Of a stretch of DNA of 64,000 bases, positions 44,536-54,807 are shown piece by piece. A model generated the notes under the pieces. The model was not told where the DNA came from and did no database searches. It was given only the letters and a program-made list of their open reading frames with translations. How positions within the stretch are numbered: position 1 is the first letter of the stretch; each line of letters starts with the position of its first letter. The translations under genes were made by a program, and so were the position numbers. Source of the DNA: Bimuria novae-zelandiae CBS 107.79 (taxonomy: Eukaryota > Ascomycota > Dothideomycetes > Pleosporales > Didymosphaeriaceae); NCBI GenBank assembly GCA_010015655.1, contig ML976778.1, positions 9,529 to 73,528 of the forward strand. Direction: 5' to 3'.

Positions 44536-45525
44536 TCACCCCTCAAAAAACCTCGTCAAAGCCCTCAACAACCCCACCGTCGCCACCGTCCCATGATCCC
44601 CCTCCTCAAACCTCGTCACTCCCACCCGCCGCACCTTCCCACTCCTCCACCTCACCGCCATCTCCTCCACATGCCTCCCCATCGCCCTCTCCCCCGCGCC
44701 CTTCTTTATCGCCTCAAACTCCTCATCCCCCTCTCCACCCCTCCGCTCTATGCACTCCGCCATTTCCAACGCCCCGTAGCTCATCTCCAGCCCACCCTCC
44801 CTCTCCCCCCTCCCATACCACCGCTCCTCCTCTTTCAACAGGAAAGCCTCACCACACCAAATCGACGGACTAACCGCAAAATACGCATCCCAAACCCCTC
44901 CCTTCCCCGTGAAAAGCGCATGCAGCACACAAAGCCCCCCGAAAGAATGGCCCCAGAGCGCTTCGTTGCCCACATGCACACCCTCGGCGTCAAGCACACG
45001 CTTAACGCACGGCCGTACCTCCGCTTCCACGAAATCCAGAAAGGCGTCCGCGCCGCCGAGAACATATGCTGCGTTCCCATTTTGCGGTTTCTCTGGCTGT
45101 ACGTTGGAGGGGTTAGGATTACCCTCAGCGTCACACGGCGTGTAATCCCTATTCCTGCCCGCAAAGTTCCACAGCGAGCCTGTTTCCGCGGGGTCGTGCG
45201 GGTACCTCATCGCGACGACGATGCCGCCGCCCCTCCAATTCGGCGAGGTCTCGGCCCGCCAGCAGATGTCGGACGCGGAGAGGAAGAAGGCGTTGCCGTC
45301 GAGGAGGTAGATGACTAGCAGGCGCGGGCCGCGTTTTTCAAGGGACTTTGTGAAGTTGAGGGGCGGGAAATTTGCAAGTGGTATTCGTATTTGGTCTTGG
45401 GATTGGTGAGGCGGTGCGAAGATGTGCGGGGTGGGAGGGTGGCTGCCATAGGTAGGGAGGATAATGTGGTATTTTCTTCTGACATGACATGGGAGAGGAG
45501 AGTAATGTATGCTATAGATATGCAT
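44536..45525 (-). CDS. Alpha/beta-hydrolase, siderophore esterase type (SidJ/IroE-like)
   Basis: A single exon of 329 residues. The fold landmarks are VIYLLDGNAFF (about 71-81, strand with the LDGN turn of the enterobactin-esterase family), AMRYPHD, and the nucleophile elbow GHSFGG with Ser194. The late EEGDHGTV supplies the catalytic His311. FAGRNRDYTPCD fits the R-x-R-D-YTP stretch typical of putative esterase PF00756. In Aspergillus, SidJ and EstB of this family cut fusarinine/triacetylfusarinine ester bonds to release iron inside the cell; that role is inferred. No signal peptide, so cytosolic. The ATG at 45525 is the first in frame. An MFS gene follows upstream on the same strand, but it is of MCT type rather than a known siderophore importer. 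Confidence 0.82.
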   Translation of the reverse strand: MHIYSIHYSPLPCHVRRKYHIILPTYGSHPPTPHIFAPPHQSQDQIRIPLANFPPLNFTKSLEKRGPRLLVIYLLDGNAFFLSASDICWRAETSPNWRGGGIVVAMRYPHDPAETGSLWNFAGRNRDYTPCDAEGNPNPSNVQPEKPQNGNAAYVLGGADAFLDFVEAEVRPCVKRVLDAEGVHVGNEALWGHSFGGLCVLHALFTGKGGVWDAYFAVSPSIWCGEAFLLKEEERWYGRGEREGGLEMSYGALEMAECIERRGGEGDEEFEAIKKGAGERAMGRHVEEMAVRWRSGKVRRVGVTRFEEGDHGTVATVGLLRALTRFFEG

Positions 45526-45754
45526 AGAGCACTTGGGGTAATGTAAAATGGTATGTTACAGTAATGTCTGGCTCCATATGAGCCGACCTCGGCGTGCTAA
45601 GCAAAGTACTACGCGCTGCGCCTAGTGGGGGCGCAAATGCCCAGATATGAGCTACGATGCTTTAAGGGGAGAGCCGCGGAGCGCGAGTGCGGCGCAAGCC
45701 TTGCGGAAGACACTGCGAGTTCCTGTTTTGTGCGATGTCTTCTTGCCCATCAGC

Positions 45755-47284
45755 TCACCATCTCTTTCGCAAGTCGCGACTATGCAAAAGTCTTGCTGCG
45801 AACAATACCAGTGAGCCAATCGATAGAGCCGAGCCCTGTGTGATATCAGTACCCGTTCGATGTGTAGGAGCTGCTCACGGAACCTACCGAGAATGCTATC
45901 AGGCCGCGATAGTCTTCATTGGTCTCTGGGGTTTTCCCTATAATCGCTGCGCCGATCGGGGCCCCAGTCAAAGTTGCAATAGACATGACACTGTAAAAAG
46001 CACCCAGTCTCGCACCAATCTTATCGTCCGGAAGGATTTGGCTGACGGTGGGTGGAAGTAGCGCGGTGACCGACCCGGAAGTGAACCCGTACAGCGATGC
46101 GAATAGCGCAAGAACCGAGATGGACGGTGCAGGAAGCCATATGGACAAACAGATGAATCCGGAGAGGAGGGTCATGGGGAAGATCACGTTGAGACGCCCT
46201 AGACGGTCGCCGAGAAGACCTCCACTTGTGCAATGTTAGCTACGTAGGTAGAAGAAGGTACTTGCCCTTACACAACTGATCCGGGTATGCTAGAGCCGCT
46301 CATGAGTGGTAGAAGATATGGTGAAATTGGATAGCTTGGGTAGACCTTGCTGGCATAAGTCTCTGCAGATGATTAGCCAAGCCCTTCGCAAACATCAGGG
46401 TACTTACTGATATGGAACCCCGGAAGCCATAGACCAAAGGTGGCAAAGCATCCACCAAGCGCTAACACGGCGTATCTAGCGTCGAAGAAGCCGCGAAAGT
46501 CGAGCAACGCACCGAGCTTGATCTTTCTGTCGGTCGGTCTAGCCTTAGAGATCCACAGTGAAATGGAGTAGCACAGACTAAATTGTTAGCAATGAAACGT
46601 ATACTTTGTGACGAATGACTTACAGGACTTTGATAGCGGTAAGGCGCATCGTCCACGCAAAGCCCACTAACGGATGAAGCTTCGCAAACATGAGAGAATA
46701 GCACACGGCACCCATAGAGCTACCCGCGCCTACTACACCCATGGCCATGGCACGTTTCTTGTCAAAATGCTGGGCTAAGACCGTGCAGGCTGGTTGGATC
46801 CCAAACCCGAATGTTATGCCTATGAACAAGCCTTGAATGAGGACAATTTCCCATAACGCGCCAGGTGGACAAAACGAGAGTGCCAAAAACCCGATTGATG
46901 AACCCAAACCGGAGAAGAGGTACAGGTACTGGTACTTTGTTATGTGGGCTTCCATTCTGTTCTGAAGATCATACTCACTTTTATACCGTGCGCGTCGCAA
47001 ATTCCTCCGGATACCGCGGAGAGGAAGTTCATGAGGGCGAGCTGAAGAGTGCCAATGATCGAAATTGTAGAAGGTGGGGCAGTGGTGAGGTACTCTCTCT
47101 GATAGAAGTCTTGGAAGAAACCAAAACTGTTGATGATGCCAAACGAAGAGTAGTAGACGAGAAAAGAGCCCACAACGGTAAGCCACGCTTCTCTGCCACC
47201 CTCTTCGTGCTTGATGTAGCTACATTCGGTGACAGCATCACTCTCGCTGTCAATCAAAGAGTTGCTGGCGGCTTTCTCGGTCAT
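45755..47284 (-). CDS. MFS transporter, monocarboxylate-transporter-like (MCT/MCH)
   Basis: Six exons (47284-46979, 46934-46624, 46577-46408, 46362-46272, 46224-45888, 45835-45755) with 44-52-nt introns join in phase to 431 residues. The N-terminus is short (MTEKAASN) and is followed by REAWLTVVGSFLVYYSSFGIINSFGFFQDFY, the helix 1 signature of fungal MCT-like (Mch) porters. QHFDKKRAMAMGVVGAGSS is the cytosolic loop typical of the family, and GGLLGDRLGRLN the motif A-like loop in the second half. Known relatives include the riboflavin importer Mch5; substrates of most are unknown. An ATG at 47365 could add 27 residues, but the one at 47284 has the better start context (AACAAAATGACC). Confidence 0.85.
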
Positions 47285-48577
47285 TTTGTTTGATCGGCCT
47301 AGAGGAAACGGCCGGGTCCACTGAAATATGGTGGAAATGGACATTGATATACATGAATCAGACAAGGGGTGAATACCACCAGCAGGACCGAGCGAGCGTA
47401 TTTTGAACCGGCATCAAGTCCCGGCCGGGTTGTGACGCTGCACTGTCGTTGCGTCCTGAGCAAACGTAAGGTTCCGTAAAAATTTGGGTACAAAGCTCCC
47501 GTACTGTGTTCTACGAATATACAACTCACGGTGGGTAAACGGATGGGGAAGTATTGATGAGCCATATCCAATGGGTAGTAGTCGGATCTGTTCCTGTGTG
47601 GCTATCCGTTGTGTTCGTCATACTTGGAAGACTGACATGCGCTTCTTCTCCGCACTGCGAATGTCAAAACGTGGATACCAGGTACGAAAATTAATTTGTG
47701 TTCACAAGATCCCACTAGCAGACTGCAGCTGACACAGAGACATAATTGAGCTACCTCATGAAGCCAATGTTCCGTGTTCAAGTGGGCCCTGTGTGTCAAC
47801 CGCGCGGGCGCAACCGTTTGGTGCAACTTATGGAGGCGGTTGTAAGTCATGGGGCGGTACAGCACAGCAATGGTTGTACATTGACAAATGATAACGGCAA
47901 GACCGTATCAGTTTCATTTCGAGCCGCTGCGACGAAGTGGGAATAAAATGGAACCAGAGAAGATAGTGCAGCGGCTGTCCTGTCAGCGGTCCTGTTTGAC
48001 GTCCAAGTGGCTGGCGATAGTGGCATTCTAATCTGCACGTGGGTCCTATAGAGGAGTCATGTTGCCGGCGAATATGCTCACAGAGCCGCCACGCGACGTG
48101 GCGGAAGGGTTGGTTGCTAGACGCATGGAGAAGTAGAACGGTGCCCAGCCAGCTGTCAATCAGAAAGAAGAAAGTGTTTCAAGATGCTGTATACGTTTCG
48201 GACGCCGCTCCCCAGACAGCTCCTGCTGTCCTACCGCGGGAAAGTGCGCCAGACAGCGCGCTAGCCGACGGGTGCTGCAACAAGAGGTCGAACATGACCA
48301 GTCAAAGGTAACGCAGTTCCATCTGGACTCTTTCAGGGACAACGAAAACACGAAACGCGATGAATCGGGTCGGTTGCTCGGCGTCGTGGGGTGAAAGTTT
48401 AAAGATGGATGGCGTCGCCGGTACTGACGCGCTTTCCGCGGACGCTCGATGACGCCATCGTTATCGCCCGTCGAAGAAGTCACGTCTACCACATGGGAGG
48501 TACATTGCGTACACAGCACATCTGCATCTTCCGGTAGACCAAGACGATCCTTTTACTTAACTGTTTTCTGCGTAGGG
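47285..48577. other. Long spacer, no supported gene
   Basis: Holds the promoter of the MCT-like gene and about 1 kb without domain-bearing frames. A TTACTTAACTG...GCGTAG branch/acceptor-like stretch just before 48576 suggests an upstream exon or leader intron of the methyltransferase gene. Confidence 0.4.
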
Positions 48578-49402
48578 ATGGGACCCAACGAGTTGCAAGA
48601 CAGGACCGTAGTCTAGTTCAATGAGTGGCCAAGCGACTCCCAGCTATCGACCGACGCCCGCCAGCTGCTTGAGAGCTACGGCGGGATACCGGCTGAGGAG
48701 ATCACTGACCACGTCGTGAAAGTGCGCGACGAGGCGTGGGAGGTCTTTCCATATCCTTGCATTGGGCAGTTTTGTTTCCTCGACTTGAGTCTAAAGCACA
48801 CAACAGTGTACCCAGAAGTTCCTCAACATCTCGCTGAAGGTCAGCGTCTGTTCGACATGGCCTGCTGCTTTGAGCAAGAGATCAGACAACTGGTGGCCGA
48901 TGGTGCGCCCTCGGAAAACATTTACGGGTGTGACCTCCGGGAAGAGTATGTCAAACTTGGTTATCAGCTATTCCAGGACCGCAATCGTCTACAAAGCCAT
49001 TTTCTTGCCGCCGACATCTTCGACAAATCGTCTTCACTTGCTGATCTAAGAGGCACGTTTGACATGGTGTACGCTGGATCTTTCTTCCACCTTTTCAACT
49101 ATGATGACCAAATCGAGGTCTCGACGACAGTGGCCAGGTTGTTCCGCCCTGTCAAGGGCTCATTCATCGTTGGCCGACAGGTTGGTACGGTCAACGCCGC
49201 TGCTCATGACCATAGGACGAACCCGACCGGGAAAATGTATCGCCACAACCCTCGGAGTCTCAAGGAGATGTGGGAGAAGATTGGACACGACCTTGGAGTG
49301 TCATTCACTGTTGACGCTACTCTCCAACAGCTTCCAAGCGACCATTTCCGCTTCCACACCGAGGATACGAGGCTCATTCACTTTGTGATCAGGAGAGAGT
49401 AG
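48578..49402 (+). pseudogene. Secondary-metabolism type AdoMet methyltransferase, decayed
   Basis: The frame from ATG 48578 has a TAG at codon 13 (48614-48616) and then stays open to 49402. The downstream 262 codons match a fungal family of small-molecule methyltransferases: KVRDEAWEVFPYPCIGQF, IYGCDLREEYVKLGYQLF, ADIFD, FDMVYAGSFFHLF, YRHNPRSLKEMW. The AdoMet-binding motif I, usually LDLGCCFGQ, here reads FDMACCFEQ, so both glycines are replaced (Ala and Glu), which should abolish cofactor binding. The stop and the lost motif together indicate a decayed gene. Alternatively the TAG lies in an intron ending TCTAG at 48616 with an unidentified first exon, but motif I would still be defective. 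No PKS or terpene cyclase is adjacent. Confidence 0.7.
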
Positions 49403-50320
49403 CATACTGCAAGGGTTGCATCCTCGGGCGCGCGCACCGGGAAGTTCGCTGCATGGCAACCTTTAATGTTACACCTGCTCGGAGAAACACAGCGGTCTTT
49501 TTGAAAGCCAAGCGCTCTCGAGTACGTGGAGACGTAAGCCCTATATGTCCGGTATTGCCGCACGGGTACGCGCTGTCCTTGGCCATGTCGTCTGGAACGT
49601 TGCTATGCTCACTACTGCCGTCGCCTTACCGACGCGACTTAAAGCATGCACGAATGCATATTTGCGGGGTGCTTCTTTCGATAGTGCTGCTTCCACTTTG
49701 AGAGTGTTGTGTCTGTGATTTTCCAGTCGATGCTCGTTGTTCAGTATTTTTAGACCTCAGGTTAATATCACTTGAACACGCGATTTGCCGGGTTTGTGAC
49801 TAGGATGGCTGCAGCAGCCTACCGTGTCCTAGATTACTTTCACTTTGGATATATTTCATTTGTACGCTTCCGCAACTTCTCTTTGGCGAGCCTCACACGG
49901 CTGTAGTGGGCCTCCTGCACGTTACCGCGGCTTCGGAGCGTCTTCTACCTGGCTGGGATGGCGGAGGTTTCGATTTTGGCACAGATGCGGGTGAATACAC
50001 GATGGGAACAGGGCAAATTGAACGCGCAATGGGTGTGCGCGCCGTTTAATCAGGACTGGACCATCAGTCTACGACTGGTCTAGCCCTTCACGATGCGACC
50101 GAAGTATCGAATGCACTCGAGCGGCCACCACTCATCTATTCACAAATGAAATACGTTTCTTCACGAGTTATCTATCCGTTCCTGTATACCTTAGTAGGAC
50201 TATATTGGGATACATGTTGACTTATAAGGAGGACAGATCTGCCCATCTAAGCTCGCAGTCTCTCGGGTAGGTTCACCCTTTCGGTACGCGCCTCAAAAAT
50301 CTTGGTTCCCTATCAGAACC
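49403..50320. other. Spacer, no gene seen
   Basis: About 0.9 kb containing the promoter of the secreted-protein gene. Frames present here have no domain or splice support. Confidence 0.45.
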
Positions 50321-51464
50321 ATGAAGGCCTCATTCTTCCTCGGCGCAGCGCTCGCTGCTGGTTCTAATGCGGCAGCAATCGAAGCCAGGCAGCGTCCGCG
50401 GCCTACAAGCACACAGGCTGATATTCCTGATGGTGAGACAGCCTTTCGTAGCCCTTCTCACGATGCTTCTATAATGCAATTCATCTAACAGACTACAGTC
50501 ATCGATTGCGGCTTGGACTCCTTCGTTGGACACACCTCGGAGGCACTCAAAATGTGCAGCAGCATTTTGAAATCTGGAACCGCCACGCAGACTGCGACCG
50601 CCACTGTCGGCACGACAACTACCGTGAAAACTACCATCATCATCATGTTGTACCCGCCAACAACGTCAAGCCAGGAGCCCGGCAGGGTAGGTGACTTATT
50701 GTTATGTTTGAGCGGAATACTGACTAGAACATAGCCTACCACATCCACAAGAGGCCCAACGTTCACTCCGCGACCAACAACTTCGTCAACGCTGTCAACG
50801 AGCTCACGGCTGCCTACAACAAGTTCACGACCGCCCACAACAAGCTCACTACTACCAACAACGTCTTCCAAGCCGACGACTGTTCAATCGCCTACTCCGT
50901 CCCCTACTCCGTACGTATATCCACATCGAGTCCGAGCGTTGATTCCGAGCGTTGATTGGTGTTGACACGAACAGAACTGCGGGCTGCGGAATCGTTGGTT
51001 ACACCAAGGACACCGCTGCATACTACTTCGACAGCTCTGGCACGAAGAACACCTTCGCCGCTTGCAGCGCCGCATGCAAGGCCGACTCGCAGTGCAAGAG
51101 CTTCGGATACGGCGAAGCTAACTGCATGCTCTTCACTGTCGATGCGTACGTCACCAGTACACGCAATGCCTCGAATCGATCATGGCTAACCTTCTGTAGT
51201 ACCTCCAACACGAACTATAACCCCATGTCACCCTACACCTTCTACAACGTCAACTGCCCCGTAGAGCTCCCCGTTAGGAAGCGCCAAGCTGACATCTCGC
51301 TCGGTCTCGGAATTTCGTCGCTCTCTTCGGCGTGCTCCTGCTTGATCACTTCGGGACCGGCTGGTACTACTAAGACGACGAGTGTGACGGTTACAAGTAA
51401 GGCGACGGCAACGCAGACGGTTACCAGGACCGTGAGCTTGTTGCCGGGCGATCTTGTCAACTGA
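50321..51464 (+). CDS. Secreted Thr/Pro-rich protein with PAN/apple-like domain
   Basis: Five exons (50321-50432, 50499-50686, 50735-50910, 50975-51145, 51200-51464) join in phase to 303 residues. A signal peptide (MKASFFLGAALAAGSNAAA) starts the protein. A short Cys-containing segment (VIDCGLDSF, KMCSSIL) is followed by a ~65-residue linker made of PTTSS/RPTT repeats, probably heavily O-glycosylated. A PAN/apple-like module then runs from about residue 160 (CGIVGYTKDTAAYYFD, AACSAACKADSQCKSFGYG, ANCMLF, FYNVNC). A dibasic KRQ precedes the C-terminal Thr/Val-rich tail. Such proteins are cell-wall or secreted, with the PAN fold binding protein or carbohydrate. No GPI signal is evident. Intron 3 holds a near-perfect 13-bp duplication. 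Confidence 0.8.
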
Positions 51465-51696
51465 AACAGTTTGTAGAGGAAGGAAATGGCAGAGTAGTAG
51501 CATAGTCGCATAGCGTAGGAGGGGAAAAAATATCAATGCATGCATCTCATTCCACAGTTCCAATCGACATTTCGTGTAACTTCAGTGTACGTGTGCGCAT
51601 TGAGTCTTATTTCACTACTTGGGCTCTTGGTTCTCACCTCACCGTGGCACCAAAAAGAATCGCCTGCGCAACTTCGTCTCCCAGCTATCGAAATTC

Positions 51697-51702
51697 AAAA
51701 AA
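51697..51702 (-). terminator. Pol III terminator of the tRNA-Glu gene
   Basis: An A6 run on the plus strand is a T6 run on the minus strand 8 bases beyond the tRNA 3' end, the normal RNA polymerase III stop signal. Confidence 0.75.
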
Positions 51703-51710
51703 GTAATATT

Positions 51711-51788
51711 TCCAATGCGGGGAATCGAACCCCGGCCTTGTCGGCACTTTGTGAGAGCGACAAATCCTAGCCACTAGACCACATTGGA
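51711..51788 (-). tRNA. tRNA-Glu (anticodon CTC) with a 7-nt intron
   Basis: On the minus strand the 78 bases fold as a cloverleaf. The acceptor stem TCCAATG pairs with CATTGGA (7 bp). The D arm contains TGGTCTAGTGGCTAGGA (box A). The anticodon stem TGTCG pairs with CGACA around the loop CTCTCAC with anticodon CTC. The T arm contains GGTTCGATTCC (box B). Seven extra bases (CAAAGTG) after position 37 are best read as a small intron at the canonical site. No CCA is encoded. The gene sits exactly at the edge of the AT-rich repeat island. Confidence 0.93.
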
Positions 51789-53424
51789 AGAGGAATTGAT
51801 GACAATTATTTAAGATGTGCAATATATATCCAAAACGGAACCTAGGCAGGCTGAGGAATATGAGATGGGAAGCTGACTATATATAGAAAATATGGGGTAT
51901 TGGATCAGGATTTCGCAAGGTGCGAGGTGCGGGGCAGGAGATAACTCTCAGAGTGGGGTACACGCAGAGTAGGCTATTTTAGAAACCTATTATATACTTT
52001 ATAACGCTATTGCGTATAATATAGTCTACTTTAAAATTATTTAAAGAATCTAGTCTTTTAAAAATCTTTAGGTTAAAAGTGAAGTATATTATAGCGTGCT
52101 ATAAACTAAGTATTTTTAATATTTACTACTACTTTCGTACGTGTTTTTTAACTATTATAAAGGACTTTAAATAGCCGCGTAAATTATAGATATCTTTATT
52201 ACTTTAACTTTTTAGGACTAATAATTTACTTAATATTTCTTAAAAAGCCTTTATTCTATATAGAGTATTATTTATAGTAAGTAAGCGTAATAGATAATTA
52301 ATAGAGTTTATTTAGCGTAAATATAGTCTCCCTTATACATTAGCGTATTATAAAATGGTTCTAAGCTTAATAATTATAAAACTTAAGAGTTTACGTTTTA
52401 TTTTATTCTTAATTATTTAGTATTACTTTAAAAAAAGAGTAAGTAGCTTGCTTGTAAATATAAAAACAAAAAAAAATTGTATATAAAAACTATTGTCTGC
52501 ACTGTTTCGCCTTCCGCGCCACGGGAACTGTGTGACCCAATTATACCCCTGTACCCCCTCACTTCCACGTAACCTAATACCGTATCGAAACCCCTTCGCC
52601 TCCACACAATTCGATACTGTTTCACATCCACAAGAACTGGAAGGAAGGTATATAGAACTATCTAAGCATACACACAGAGAATACACAGACACCAGCTACC
52701 AGAGACAGAGAGATACTTGTTCAACCTTGCTACCTGTGAACCGACAACTATGTATGAGGAATATAATATTATAATTCATAAACTAACTTTTATACTAGCC
52801 GTTTTATACTAGTAGTGCCTATTAATATTTTTATACTAATAACTTAAATTAAATATTATAATATAAATATAGTATTTCAAGTTCTCTATCCTCTACTATA
52901 TTAGTTTTATATTTAAAGAAAAAAGAAAATAATATATTATAGAGCTAGGCTGTGCGTTACATACTTATTTTTTTTTAAATAATTATATTATATTAATAGT
53001 TAAGATTATTCTAGCTTCTTTTAATTACGCTACTATTTATTATTATAAAGAAATTGCGTGTTAAAGTTAGAAGGTATAATAGTAGGGAAAAGTAATCTCA
53101 GTGCTAATATAATCTAAGTGCTAATAAACCACGTTATATTTTAATAAAAGTTTTTTTTATAGTATTATATTAGAATCTAATATAACACTCGACGGGGTAT
53201 CGGCGCTTATTTATGCGTCCAGGCTAAGTATTTTAACTTAGTTATAAATTACGTAATAAGATACGCGTCTTAGGATTATTAAAGATTTTAAAGATATTTT
53301 AGTATATAGAACTCTAGAATAATATAAGACTCTAGGATTTTTAGAATCACACTTATATATAAAAGCGTAAAGATAGAATTCTATTTCTATATTTAATCTA
53401 TTTATTAATCTATTAATGTACCTG
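51789..53424. other. AT-rich RIP island, left part
   Basis: After about 51960 the DNA becomes strongly AT-rich and TA-rich, with stops in all frames and no readable protein. A patch of normal composition (about 52495-52745) interrupts it; its short minus-strand frame has no domain. The island is best explained as heavily mutated, unidentifiable transposon DNA. Confidence 0.6.
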
Positions 53425-54407
53425 ACAAGCGAGCAGCCCACCCCAAACTTACCAAAAACACGAAATTTTAATAGTTAATATCTCCGCAACTACTTAATAA
53501 TATTCTATAAAACTTAAAATAGAAGCTTTTAAGTAAAATATCTAGTATCTATTAGAGTCTCAATACCTACTGTCCTATAGTTATTAAGATATTAAGAGTG
53601 GGGGCCAAAACTAATACTAAATCTTAATATCTCAAAACCTATAGGTACGCTTGTAAATGGGTTAGGGTTAGGTTAGGGTTGGGTTAGATCCGCACGGATT
53701 AGAACACTAAAAATCTAACCTTTACTTCTTAATATCTTTATCTAATACTAAAAATATATTAATATAAATTTCATGCAAGGTGCATTATATACAGAGAATA
53801 ATATTTTAAAATCTTAGGTAATTTTAGTTACTTTAGAGCCTACTTTATCTATTATTTATAGGTTTTGCTTTAATAAATAATTAGAAAATATAGGGCTAGA
53901 GTTAATAGAATTTCTTAAAATTATAATATTATATATATATATATATGTACCTTATATTAAATTCGCATTAATATATCTCTAGTATTAGGTAAGATATTAA
54001 GAAGTAAAGGTTAGATTTTTAGTATTCTAGTCCGTGCGGATCTGACCCAATCCCAACCTAATCCTAGCTCATTTATAAGCCTACCTATAGGGCTGCGCGT
54101 ATAAGGGACTAGGTGCTCGAGGAGCCAAAGGTGCTAAAAGAATACTTATAAATTTAATAAAGGGTCCAAAGTTAAGCTTCGGGCCCTAAACTTATATATC
54201 AAAGGGTTAAATAATCGAGGGTCTAGGATCTAAGGCAACGTCAGGACGTAGCCTATTATAGCACGTATTAGGACTCTAATAGTTACTATATATTATAAAG
54301 AAAAGCTTATATTTTAAGTTTTATAAATTATTTTAAAGTAGTTATAGAGATATTAACTATTAAAATTTCGTGTTTTTAGTAAGTTTTAGGATGGGCTATT
54401 CGCTTGC
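53425..54407. mobile_element. Foldback element with long inverted repeats, RIP-degraded
   Basis: The left end (ACAAGCGAGCAGCCCA at 53425) is repeated inverted at the right end (complement of TGGGCTATTCGCTTGC near 54392-54407). Inward the two arms keep matching: AAAAACACGAAATTTTAATAG, AGCTTTT, TATTAGAGT, CCTATAGGTA, TCCGCACGGA, AATCTAACCTTTACTTC and TATCTAATACTA each occur once per arm in opposite orientation. The left arm spans about 53425-53785 and the right about 53945-54407; the right arm holds ~100 bp more between AGCTTTT and CCTATAGG. Most arm differences are C/T or G/A. No transposase is encoded. It may be a non-autonomous DNA transposon; target-site duplication is unclear. Confidence 0.75.
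53657..53690 (+). repeat. Telomere-like TTAGGG run inside the left foldback arm
   Basis: Contains GGGTTAGGGTTAGGTTAGGG and further TTGGG units. The equivalent part of the right arm (54042-54075, minus orientation) is a C/T-changed version (CCCAATCCCAACCTAATCC), showing the run belonged to the ancestral element. Confidence 0.85.
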
Positions 54408-54622
54408 TAAATACGTTATTTAGATTTAACTTAGGATCTTATTAATTTAATATTTTATAATTTTAATCCTAGTACCCCTATTAATAAGTATAAGCTATTT
54501 ATACTTTTTTCTACCTTATAGTACTCTGCCTAAGAACTAATCTTTAATCCTATAAGACTTACTATCCCTTAGAATATTAATAAAAAAAAGTTTTAAGTTC
54601 TGTTACAGGAGTCTTTCTATAA

Positions 54623-54776
54623 TACTAGAAAATGCTATGCCTATACTACCGCTTACACAAGGATAACTATTACTAGCTTAAACTAATAGAAATATCCTTA
54701 CTAAGTAATAATGTTAGTATTATAATTTTCGACGGTTTTCTCCACCTTGCGTTTAAGAAACTTTGAGCTCCGCCTA
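54623..54776 (+). repeat. RIPed copy of a direct repeat
   Basis: Matches 55301-55573 in the same orientation in separate blocks (GCTATGCC...GGATAA, AAACTAATAGAAATATCC, TTTTCGACGGTTTTCTCC, AACTTTGAGCTCCGCC). Nearly every difference is C to T or G to A in this copy. It is shorter by internal deletions. Confidence 0.65.
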
Positions 54777-54807
54777 GGCTAGTAAATAGGTTAAGGATTA
54801 CCAAGCT

